From JAEULH01 sp034382075 (GTDB taxonomy: Bacteria > Pseudomonadota > Alphaproteobacteria > Rhodospirillales > Defluviicoccaceae): a stretch of 48,320 bases of DNA. The position numbers and the translations under genes are program-made. How positions within the stretch are numbered: the stretch's first letter is position 1; each line of letters starts with the position of its first letter. The stretch lies in assembly GCA_034382075.1 (NCBI GenBank), contig JAXMOZ010000014.1, positions 1-48,320 on the forward strand. Direction: 5' to 3'. The notes beneath the pieces were generated by a model. That model did no database searches. It had not been told where the DNA came from and worked only from the letters and a program-made list of their open reading frames with translations. Positions 17,775 through 28,333 of this stretch are shown here, one piece after another.

Positions 17775-18081
17775 GGCGTGTCTCCTTGGATCTTGTGGCT
17801 GAACAGCCTTCGGGCCGCTGCCCGAAGACGCTGTCTCGCGCCTTCTATGGCAGGTACAGCCGCTCGTTGTGCTCATAGGATAACTCGCGAGGCCGTTGTG
17901 GGCGCTTTGCACGCGCTCGGCCTGCCTTTGCCTGAGCAACCGCCGAGGCCGGATGCTGTTGCTCGGCCCGCGGTTTGTTCGCGGCGCAAGGCGGCTGGTT
18001 CAGGAGCCGGGCGAAGGCGTCTCCGATGCGCTTGCGGCTGCGCGGGCCGATCTACGGAAGGGCCAGGGCGCCGCCCGTCCC
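17775..18081. other. Intergenic region between entericidin copy 2 and oxidoreductase
   Basis: About 307 bases with no supported gene. The only structure I see is the hairpin at 17808-17827. Part of this stretch has no counterpart in the left duplication unit. Confidence 0.4.
17808..17827. terminator. Perfect hairpin upstream of entericidin copy 2
   Basis: An 8-bp stem, CTTCGGGC/GCCCGAAG, with a CGCT loop lies 33 bases upstream of the entericidin start and downstream of the oxidoreductase stop. It could end oxidoreductase transcription or be a leader structure. The matching site in the left unit is only partly complementary. Confidence 0.4.
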
Positions 18082-19062
18082 CTAGCTTGCGATCTTCAGC
18101 ACCACCTTGCCGGTGGTCTTTCTTGCCTTCAGCGCCTGCATGGCCTCGGGCGCCTCGTCGAGGCTGAAGGTCTGGGAGACGAGGGGCTGGAGCTTGCCCG
18201 CGGCAAGCCAGTCCAAGAGCTCCTCGAAAGAGGCGCGCATCCACGCCGGCTTCACCGTCTTGTGTGCGCCCCAGTAATAGCCGATCGCCGAGATGTTCTT
18301 CACCAGGAGGATATTGGCCGGGATCTGCGGCACGTCGCCGCTGGCGAAGCCGACGATCAGGATCCGCCCGCCGTTGGCGGTGCAGCGAAGCGACTCCTCG
18401 AACAGCTTGCCGCCGACCGGGTCGTAGACCACGTCGACGCCGCGCCCGCCGGTCAGCGCCTTCACCTGGTCGCGAAGGCCGTCGGCGCGGGAGTCGAGGG
18501 TGTGGTCGGCGCCGGCAGCCTCCGCGACCGCGAGCTTGTCGGCGCCGCTGGCGGTGGCGATCACGGTGGCGCCGAGGCGCTTGGCGATCTCGACGGCGGT
18601 CAGGCCGACGCCGCCGGCGGCGCCATGGATGAGGATGCTCTCGCCCGGCTCCAGGGCGCACTTGTACTTGAGCCCAAGGTGCGACGTGCCGTAGGCGACC
18701 GGGAAGGCCGCGGCCGCCTCGTCGCCGACACTGTCTGCGAGGACGAAGACGCTCTCCTGGTCGGCCACGGCCTCCTCGGCGAAGCCGCCGTAATCGAGCA
18801 CCGCCATGACCCGGTCGCCCGGCTTGCAGCGCACGACGCCATCGCCGCACTCGAGGACGGTTCCCGCCACCTCGAAGCCGGGGCTGAAGGGGAGTTGCGG
18901 CTTGATCTGGTAACGGCCGGCGATGATCAGGTTGTCGGCGAAGTTGAGCCCGGCGGTATGCACGCGGATACGCACGCCGCCGGCTTCCAGCTTTGGCGCG
19001 GGGACGTCCTCGATCGTCAGGGCCTCGGGCCCGCACCAAGCCTTGCAAACGACCGCGCGCAT
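18082..19062 (-). CDS. NADPH:quinone oxidoreductase family protein
   Basis: A 326-residue zinc-independent medium-chain dehydrogenase/reductase (QOR type). The N-terminal GroES-like domain starts MRAVVCKAWCGPEALTIED; the Rossmann domain has LIHGAAGGVGLTAVEIAKRLGA near residues 144-165 and VVYDPVGG. Family members reduce quinones or enoyl compounds with NADPH. No structural-zinc cysteine cluster is seen. Its last third was copied by the tandem duplication (17199-17489). Confidence 0.9.
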   Translation of the reverse strand: MRAVVCKAWCGPEALTIEDVPAPKLEAGGVRIRVHTAGLNFADNLIIAGRYQIKPQLPFSPGFEVAGTVLECGDGVVRCKPGDRVMAVLDYGGFAEEAVADQESVFVLADSVGDEAAAAFPVAYGTSHLGLKYKCALEPGESILIHGAAGGVGLTAVEIAKRLGATVIATASGADKLAVAEAAGADHTLDSRADGLRDQVKALTGGRGVDVVYDPVGGKLFEESLRCTANGGRILIVGFASGDVPQIPANILLVKNISAIGYYWGAHKTVKPAWMRASFEELLDWLAAGKLQPLVSQTFSLDEAPEAMQALKARKTTGKVVLKIAS

Positions 19063-19135
19063 GAACGCCTCCTTGCCAACCGCAGCGGGTTTTGCCCAAG
19101 GTGAGCGTTCGCCGTCAACTCAAAGCGGAACATCC

Positions 19136-19678
19136 ATGCGCGGCTACTTCGCCATCGGCGCGGAAGGCATCTCCAAGGCGATGAACCTGGGCAGCCTGAT
19201 GCGCTCGGCCCACGCCTTCGGCGCCAGCTTCCTGTTCACCGTCGCCGCCGCCTATGCGCGCGGCCAGGGGAAGAGCAGCGACACCTCCGACGCCGAGGGT
19301 CAGGTGCCGCTCTACGCCTTCCCGGACGTGGCCTCGCTGGTGCTGCCGCGCGGGTGCAAGCTGGTCGGCGTCGAGATCAGCGACGAGGCGGTCGAGCTGC
19401 CGAGCTTCCACCACCCGCGCTGCGCGGCCTACGTCTTCGGACCCGAGCGCGGCTCGCTGTCGCCCGCGATGACCGCGCGGTGCGACCATCTGGTGCGGAT
19501 CCCGACGCAGTTCTCGCTCAACGTCGGGATCACCGGCGCGATCGTGATGTACGATCGGCTGGCCAGCCTCGGCCGCTTCGCCCGCCGTCCCGAGCGCGCC
19601 GGCGGCCCCGTCGAGCCACTGGCGGAACACGTGTTCGGGGCACCTGCGTTCCGCCGCCGTTCGAACCGCCTTCCTTAA
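19136..19678 (+). CDS. SpoU (TrmH-like) RNA methyltransferase
   Basis: A 180-residue SPOUT-class methyltransferase without an added RNA-binding domain, similar in size to TrmL-type enzymes. Motif 1 is NLGSLMRSAHAFGAS near residues 18-32, motif 2 is VFGPERGSLSP and motif 3 is IPTQFSLNVGITGAIVMYDR. It would 2'-O-methylate RNA using SAM in the trefoil knot; the target cannot be told. Motif 2 reads PERGSL where many relatives have an acidic-Gly-Leu form. The C-terminus adds about 30 basic or Pro-rich residues. Confidence 0.85.
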   Translation: MRGYFAIGAEGISKAMNLGSLMRSAHAFGASFLFTVAAAYARGQGKSSDTSDAEGQVPLYAFPDVASLVLPRGCKLVGVEISDEAVELPSFHHPRCAAYVFGPERGSLSPAMTARCDHLVRIPTQFSLNVGITGAIVMYDRLASLGRFARRPERAGGPVEPLAEHVFGAPAFRRRSNRLP

Positions 19679-19730
19679 GACTTGCGGCGGGCGAAGAAGC
19701 CGCCGCCGCGCGCAATCCTTCCGTTATGAA

Positions 19731-19758
19731 TTGACGTTATCCGCCTATCGGTTAGAAC
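19731..19758 (+). promoter_or_regulatory. Candidate sigma-70 promoter for the GlgE-pathway cluster
   Basis: TTGACG (19731-19736) and TAGAAC (19753-19758) are 16 bases apart in a locally AT-richer patch, 39 bases before the glgM ATG. The -35 box is a near match to consensus. It is the best promoter-like site ahead of the cluster, but it is judged by eye only. Confidence 0.45.
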
Positions 19759-19797
19759 TCCGTGCACGCCTCTCCCGCCGGCCCCGGAGCCCCTCCG

Positions 19798-21009
19798 ATG
19801 CGCATCCTGTTCATGACCAACGAGTTTCCTCCGCACATCTACGGCGGGGCGGGGGTCCACGTCGAATACCTCTCGCGCGAGTTGGCCAAGCTGACGAACA
19901 TCGAGGTGCGCAGCTTCCACGAGCAGTCGTTCGTCAAGGGCAACCTCACCGTCCGCGGCACCAAGATCGACGGCGCCCAGTTCTCCGGCTGCCCGGTGCC
20001 GCTGATCTCGCCCCTGCGGGCCTTGGCCACCTGCATCGCCTTCAACGGCCAGGGCATGGACGCCGACCTGGTCCACTGCCACACTTGGTATGCGCAATTC
20101 GGCGGCATCCTCGCCAAATTGCTCTACGGCCTGCCGCTGGTGCTCACGGTGCACTCGCTGGAGCCGCTGCGGCCGTGGAAACGCGAGCAGATCGGCCGCG
20201 GCTACGACCTGTCGAGCTGGGTGGAGAAGACCGCGCTGGAGATGGCCGACGCCGTCGTCGCCGTCTCGAAGAGCACCCGCGATGACCTGCTGCGGCTGTT
20301 CGACATCGAGGAGCAGCGGATCCACATCATCGCCAACGGCATCGACACCGAGGAATACAAGCCGGTCGGCAGCCCCGAGCTGCTGGCGCGCTACGGCATC
20401 GACTATGACAGCCCGTACGTGCTGTTCGTCGGCCGGATGACGCGGCAGAAGGGGCTCTATTACTTCCTCCGTGCCATCGAGACCATCGACCCGGCGCTGC
20501 AGGTGGTGCTATGCGCGGGCGACGCGGACACGCCCGAGCTGCAAGCCGAGCTGGAAGGGATGGTCGAAGACCTGAAGCAACGCCGGCGGGGGATCTATTG
20601 GATCCCGGGGATGATCGACCGCAAAGACGTGATCGTTCTCTACAGCCACGCCGCGGTCTTCTGCTGTCCGTCGATCTACGAGCCCTTCGGCATCATCAAC
20701 CTGGAAGCCATGGCCTGCGGCACGCCGGTGGTCGGCAGCGCCGTCGGCGGCATTCCCGAGGTGGTGGTCCACGGCGAGACCGGACTGATCGTCGATCCCA
20801 AGCTTTCGCCGGAGCCGCCGCACGATCCGAGCGACGGCGAGGCCTTCGCCCGCGGCCTGGGCGAGGCGATCAACACGCTCGGCCTGGACGCGGAGCTGTC
20901 GCAGCGCATGGGCGAGGCGGGGCGCAAGCGGGTTCTCGACATCTACAGCTGGAAGAGCATCGCCCAGCAGACGCTGTCGCTCTACCAGCAGATCGTGCCC
21001 GGCGCCTGA
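19798..21009 (+). CDS. glgM: Maltose-1-phosphate synthase / glycogen synthase, GlgM-like
   Basis: A 403-residue GT4 glycosyltransferase resembling the actinobacterial-type GlgA/GlgM rather than the GT5 bacterial glycogen synthase. It has the N-terminal GGAGVHVEYLSRELAKL, the linker LVHCHTWYAQFGG, FVGRMTRQKGLYYFLRAI, and the GT4 E-x7-E motif in YEPFGIINLEAMACGTPVV. GlgM joins glucose from ADP-glucose to glucose-1-phosphate to give maltose-1-phosphate, the GlgE substrate. Presence of glgE in the same cluster favours GlgM over a plain elongating synthase. The ATG at 19798 begins MRILFMTNEFPP; a GTG at 19762 sits too near the likely -10 box. No glgC is in the window, so ADP-glucose must come from elsewhere. 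Confidence 0.86.
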   Translation: MRILFMTNEFPPHIYGGAGVHVEYLSRELAKLTNIEVRSFHEQSFVKGNLTVRGTKIDGAQFSGCPVPLISPLRALATCIAFNGQGMDADLVHCHTWYAQFGGILAKLLYGLPLVLTVHSLEPLRPWKREQIGRGYDLSSWVEKTALEMADAVVAVSKSTRDDLLRLFDIEEQRIHIIANGIDTEEYKPVGSPELLARYGIDYDSPYVLFVGRMTRQKGLYYFLRAIETIDPALQVVLCAGDADTPELQAELEGMVEDLKQRRRGIYWIPGMIDRKDVIVLYSHAAVFCCPSIYEPFGIINLEAMACGTPVVGSAVGGIPEVVVHGETGLIVDPKLSPEPPHDPSDGEAFARGLGEAINTLGLDAELSQRMGEAGRKRVLDIYSWKSIAQQTLSLYQQIVPGA

Positions 21010-21091
21010 GCCGCAAACCTTTGATAAGGCGGCGGGGCGCTTCGCGCCTACAGTCGCCGCCACTCAGCAAGGGACCGCAGAGGAGGACGCA

Positions 21092-22390
21092 TTGGCCGAG
21101 GGACTGCGCATCTACAACCTGTTTCCGACGCTGGTCGGCTCGGTGGACGCCTGGTCGAAGCACCTCGACCGGATCGCCGGCATGGGCTTCAACTGGATCT
21201 TCCTCAACCCGATCCACCAGCCCGGCGGCTCCGGCAGCCTCTATGCGGTCAAGGACTACTACGCGCTGAACCCGCTGTTTCAGGGCAAGTCGAAGAAGTC
21301 GGCGGACAAGCTGCTCTCGGGCTTTCTCAAGGCGGCCGAGAAGCGCGGCATCGGCGTGATGATGGACCTAGTCGTCAACCACACCGGCAACGACTCGGTG
21401 TTGGCCGACCAGCATCCGCAGTGGTACGTGCGCGAGCCGGACGGCTCGCTGGCCGCGCCCTTCGCCCTCGATCCCGGCGATCCCAGCAAGAAGACGGTGT
21501 GGGGCGATCTCGCCGAGATCGACTACAGCGAGCGGCCCGAGCGCCAGGAGATCGTCGACTACTTCGCCGAGCTGGTCCGCCATTCCATCGACCTCGGCTT
21601 CCGCGGCTTCCGCTGCGACGCCGCCTACAAGGTGCCGAACGCCGTCTGGCGGGCGCTGATCGACGCCGGGCGGAAGGTCCAGGAGGACACGGTCTTCGCC
21701 GCCGAGAACCTCGGCTCGATGGAAGAAGAGGTCGAGGCGATGCGCGGCGCCGGCTTCGACTATCTGTTCAACAGCGCCAAGTGGTGGGACTACCGCGAGC
21801 CCTGGCTGCTGAAGCAGTACGAGAAGTTTCGCTCGATCGCGCCCTCGGTGGCCTTTCCCGAGACCCACGACACCGACCGGCTGGTCGCCGATCTCGTCGC
21901 CGCGGGCATCACCGACAAGAAGGCCCTGGAGTGGCGCTGCCGCCAGGCCTACCTGTTTTCGTCCATCTTCTCCGCCGGGGTGATGATCCCGATCGGCTTC
22001 GAGTTCGGCTTCCGCAAGAAGCTGCATGTGGTCGAGACCCGTCCGGACGATTGGGAGGAGCAGCTCTTCGACCTCTCCACCTTTATCGGCGAGGTCAACC
22101 GGATGAAGGCGGCCGTTCCGGTGCTGAACGAGGAGGGGCCGCAGAAGCGGATCTTCATGAGCGATGACCGGGTCGTCTGCCTGCTCCGCCGGCGGCTGCG
22201 CGGCAGCGACTGGAGCGTGAGCTTCCTCAACAGCGACCACGACAACGCGGTGACGGCGCGGATCCAGGACCTGGACCCCGACGTGACCAGCGGCCGGGAG
22301 CTGACGCCGGGCAAATCGAAGGGCAAGTTCGAGGCCGGTCAGGAGATCTCGCTGGAGCCCGGCGAGGTTCGGGTTTTCGTCAAGGCTTGA
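21092..22390 (+). CDS. GH13 alpha-amylase-family enzyme of the GlgE cluster, role unknown
   Basis: A 432-residue cytoplasmic GH13 protein starting with TTG after a clear AGAGGAGG site. The full catalytic triad is visible: nucleophile D176 in RGFRCDAAYKV, acid/base E205 in FAAENLG, and D260 in FPETHDTDR; the first conserved region is DLVVNHTG. It is short for an amylase, with a small C-terminal beta domain and no export signal. It lies 82 bases after glgM and 129 before glgE in the same direction, so it likely acts on cytosolic alpha-glucan or malto-oligosaccharides. Possible jobs are primer formation, trimming or recycling. I cannot assign a reaction. Confidence 0.85.
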   Translation: MAEGLRIYNLFPTLVGSVDAWSKHLDRIAGMGFNWIFLNPIHQPGGSGSLYAVKDYYALNPLFQGKSKKSADKLLSGFLKAAEKRGIGVMMDLVVNHTGNDSVLADQHPQWYVREPDGSLAAPFALDPGDPSKKTVWGDLAEIDYSERPERQEIVDYFAELVRHSIDLGFRGFRCDAAYKVPNAVWRALIDAGRKVQEDTVFAAENLGSMEEEVEAMRGAGFDYLFNSAKWWDYREPWLLKQYEKFRSIAPSVAFPETHDTDRLVADLVAAGITDKKALEWRCRQAYLFSSIFSAGVMIPIGFEFGFRKKLHVVETRPDDWEEQLFDLSTFIGEVNRMKAAVPVLNEEGPQKRIFMSDDRVVCLLRRRLRGSDWSVSFLNSDHDNAVTARIQDLDPDVTSGRELTPGKSKGKFEAGQEISLEPGEVRVFVKA

Positions 22391-22519
22391 GGCGGCCGCG
22401 GGGGCCGCGCCGGCTGTGGCCCCGGCCGGGGTCTTGCCTTAGGCTTGCGCCCGCCGTGCCTTGGCAGCAGCCGAGCCGCGGCGGTCGTTGCGCTTTCGCG
22501 CAGCCGATAATGGGGAACC

Positions 22520-24580
22520 TTGGACGCGGGGGACACCGTGACACAGGACACAGCCGAGACCGTGACCCACATCGCCGGGTCGATCCCTGACACCCTCACC
22601 GCTGGCCTCAGCAGCCGGCCGATCATCATCCAGAACGTGACGCCGGTGGTCGACGACGGCCGCTACCCGATCAAGCGCGAGGTCGGCGACGTGCTGGAGA
22701 TCGGCGCCGACATCTTCCGCGAGGGCCACGACAAGCTGACGGCGGTGATGCTCTACCGCCGCCTCGGCCAGGCCGCCTGGCACGAGGCGGCGATGACCTG
22801 CGTCAACCCCGGCCTCGACCGCTGGACCGGCGGGGTCGAGCTGAGCGAGAACACGACCTTCGTCTACACCATCGAGGCCTGGGTCGACCTCTACGAGTCG
22901 TGGGTCGACGAGGTCCGCAAGAAGCTGGCCGACGGGCAGAAGGTTCCGGTCGAGCTGGTGGAGGGACAGAACTACCTGGCGGCGGCTGCACGCCGCGCCG
23001 CGGGTGCCGACGCCGCCCGGCTGGCGGAGTTGCTCGAGGAGGCCCAGGCCGCCGACGACGAGAGGAAGGCGGCGCTGCTGCTGGGCGACGAGGCCCGCGG
23101 GCTGGTTCGCCGCTACCCCGACCGCAGCGAGGCGGTGCGCTACGACCGCGAGCTGAGGGTGATCGTCGATCGCGTCGCCGCCCGCTACGCCGCCTGGTAC
23201 GAGATGTTTCACCGCTCACAAGGGACCGTTCCGGGGAAGAGCGCCACCTTCGCCGACTGCGAACGCCGGCTGCCCGAGGTGCGGGCCATGGGCTTCGACG
23301 TCATCTACTTCGTCCCGATCCACCCCATCGGCCGGGCCTTCCGCAAGGGCCCGAACAACACCCTGAACGCGGGCCCGGACGACCCGGGCAGCCCGTACGC
23401 CATCGGCGGCGCCGAGGGCGGGCATAAGGCGGTCCACCCCGATCTCGGCACCCTCGCCGACTTCCGCCGCTTCGTCCGCGCCTGCCACGCCCAAGGCATG
23501 GAGGTGGCGCTCGACTTCGCCATTCAGTGCTCCCCCGATCATCCTTGGATCAAGGAGCACCCGGAATGGTTCATCTTCCGCCCGGACGGCTCGATCAAGT
23601 ACGCCGAGAACCCGCCGAAGAAGTACCAGGACATCGTCAACGTCAACTTCTACGGCCCCCACCAGCAGGCGCTGTGGCAGGAGCTGTTGTCGGTGATCCT
23701 GTTCTGGGTGGAGCAGGGGGTGAAGATCTTCCGCGTCGACAACCCGCACACCAAGCCGGTGCCGTTCTGGGAATGGCTGACCCGGGAAGTGCGTGCCCGC
23801 GACCCCGAGGTGATGTTCCTCGCCGAGGCGTTCACCCGGCCGCCGATGCTGAAGATGATGGCCAAGGTGGGCTTCAACCAGTCCTACACCTACTTCACCT
23901 GGCGCAACTTCAAGGCCGAGCTGATCGAATATCTGACCGAGCTCACCCAGTCGCACGACAAGGAATACCTGCGCCCCAACTTCTTCGCCAACACCCCGGA
24001 CATCAACCCGCCGTTCCTGCAGACCGGCGGCCGGCCGGCGCACCAGATCCGCTTCGTCCTCGCCTCGACCCTTTCCAGCGTCTACGGCATCTACAACGGC
24101 TTCGAGCTGTGCGAGGCGACCCCGATCCCGGGCAAGGAGGAATACCTCAACTCGGAGAAGTACGACTATAAGGTCTGGGACTGGGACCGGCCGGGGAACA
24201 TCAAGGACTTCATCACCCGGATCAACCTGATCCGGCGGGAGAACCCGGCGCTGCACGAACTGGACAACCTGAGATTCTACCCGGCGGACGACGACAACAT
24301 CCTTTTCTACGGCAAGATGACGCCGGACCGCAGCAACATGGTGTTCTTCGCCGTCAACCTCGATCCGTTCGACGTGCACGAGGCGGAGCTGAGCTTCCCG
24401 GTCGGCGAGATGGGGCTGGGCGAGGGCGACACCTACCAGGTGGTCGAGATGCTGACCGGCGCCCGCCACCTGTGGCGGGGCTCCAAGCGGGTGGTCAGGC
24501 TCGACCCCAGGGTCAACCCTTGCGAGATCTACCGCATCGGTGCGTGGGAGCAGGTCGATTACGCCAGCCCGTGCATGTAA
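22520..24580 (+). CDS. glgE: Alpha-1,4-glucan:maltose-1-phosphate maltosyltransferase GlgE
   Basis: A 686-residue GH13_3 enzyme that adds maltose from maltose-1-phosphate to the non-reducing end of alpha-glucan. The N-terminal beta-sandwich domain (about residues 35-150) and helical insert precede the barrel, as in known GlgE. Catalytic residues visible: nucleophile D407 in FRVDNPHTKP, acid/base E436 in FLAEAFTRP, and D494 in ANTPDINPP. Other family blocks are YFVPIHPIGRAFRKG and DFAIQCSPDHPW. The start is taken as TTG at 22520 after GGGGAA; a GTG at 22538 after GGGGGA is an alternative and would shorten the N-terminus by six residues. About 240 bases with two hairpin repeats separate it from the next gene. 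Confidence 0.96.
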   Translation: MDAGDTVTQDTAETVTHIAGSIPDTLTAGLSSRPIIIQNVTPVVDDGRYPIKREVGDVLEIGADIFREGHDKLTAVMLYRRLGQAAWHEAAMTCVNPGLDRWTGGVELSENTTFVYTIEAWVDLYESWVDEVRKKLADGQKVPVELVEGQNYLAAAARRAAGADAARLAELLEEAQAADDERKAALLLGDEARGLVRRYPDRSEAVRYDRELRVIVDRVAARYAAWYEMFHRSQGTVPGKSATFADCERRLPEVRAMGFDVIYFVPIHPIGRAFRKGPNNTLNAGPDDPGSPYAIGGAEGGHKAVHPDLGTLADFRRFVRACHAQGMEVALDFAIQCSPDHPWIKEHPEWFIFRPDGSIKYAENPPKKYQDIVNVNFYGPHQQALWQELLSVILFWVEQGVKIFRVDNPHTKPVPFWEWLTREVRARDPEVMFLAEAFTRPPMLKMMAKVGFNQSYTYFTWRNFKAELIEYLTELTQSHDKEYLRPNFFANTPDINPPFLQTGGRPAHQIRFVLASTLSSVYGIYNGFELCEATPIPGKEEYLNSEKYDYKVWDWDRPGNIKDFITRINLIRRENPALHELDNLRFYPADDDNILFYGKMTPDRSNMVFFAVNLDPFDVHEAELSFPVGEMGLGEGDTYQVVEMLTGARHLWRGSKRVVRLDPRVNPCEIYRIGAWEQVDYASPCM

Positions 24581-24640
24581 GGAGCGCGCCGTTGGGAAGG
24601 GAGTGCGTGCTCGGGTTGGCTCGCGGCCGTACGCCGTGGT

Positions 24641-24672
24641 CGTGGACGCCCGGGACAAGCCCGGGCGTGACG
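24641..24672 (+). repeat. ACAAG-loop hairpin, family B copy 1
   Basis: CGTGG, a 9-bp perfect stem ACGCCCGGG/CCCGGGCGT, loop ACAAG, then GACG. It lies in the glgE-treS gap. Confidence 0.85.
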
Positions 24673-24701
24673 GCGCCGCGCGCGGAGGCCACGGATGGCT
24701 T

Positions 24702-24733
24702 CGTGGGCGCCCGGGACAAGCCCCGGCGTGACG
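24702..24733 (+). repeat. ACAAG-loop hairpin, family B copy 2
   Basis: CGTGG, arms GCGCCCGGG and CCCCGGCGT (two positions fail to pair), loop ACAAG, then GACG. It has the same direction as copy 1, 29 bases further on. Confidence 0.75.
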
Positions 24734-24820
24734 CATGTCTTGAAGTACGAAGCTTCGACAACAAGACTGATCACGATGTTTTTCATTAAGCAGGGCAACG
24801 GATAGAAGCGAAGCGCGGTA

Positions 24821-28096
<3,276 letters not shown>

Positions 28097-28128
28097 GAAG
28101 AACGCAGGCGCCGTTGCTGAAGGAAAAA

Positions 28129-28160
28129 CGTGGATGGCCGCAACAAGTGCGGCCATGACG
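28129..28160 (+). repeat. ACAAG-loop hairpin, family B copy 3
   Basis: CGTGG, a 9-bp perfect stem ATGGCCGCA/TGCGGCCAT, loop ACAAG, then GACG. It starts 33 bases after the treS stop. Confidence 0.85.
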
Positions 28161-28193
28161 CGCAGTGCTGGGCTATCAATCGGTTGTTCTTAC

Positions 28194-28225
28194 CGTCATG
28201 ACCGGACTTGTTCCGGTCATCTTCC
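28194..28225 (-). repeat. ACAAG-loop hairpin, family B copy 4
   Basis: Reverse orientation: the + strand reads CGTC, stem ATGACCGGA/TCCGGTCAT around CTTGT. All nine pairs are intact. It faces copy 3 in the treS-glgB gap. Confidence 0.85.
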
Positions 28226-28333
28226 CGCCAACCGGCCGGTCGATCAGGAATCATCTGGCGCGATCGCCTTTCTTGTTCCGACATTTCGGGCTTCATAGCG
28301 AACACCAGGAGCAACCCGTAGCGGAGCTTACTC

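Larger units (their letters stand above)
17494..18374. repeat. Tandem duplication, right unit
   Basis: It repeats the order hldE tail, entericidin gene, oxidoreductase 3' part. Here the oxidoreductase gene continues intact. The gap between the entericidin start and the oxidoreductase stop is about 115 bases longer than in the left unit, so one unit gained or lost DNA after duplication. Confidence 0.78.
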
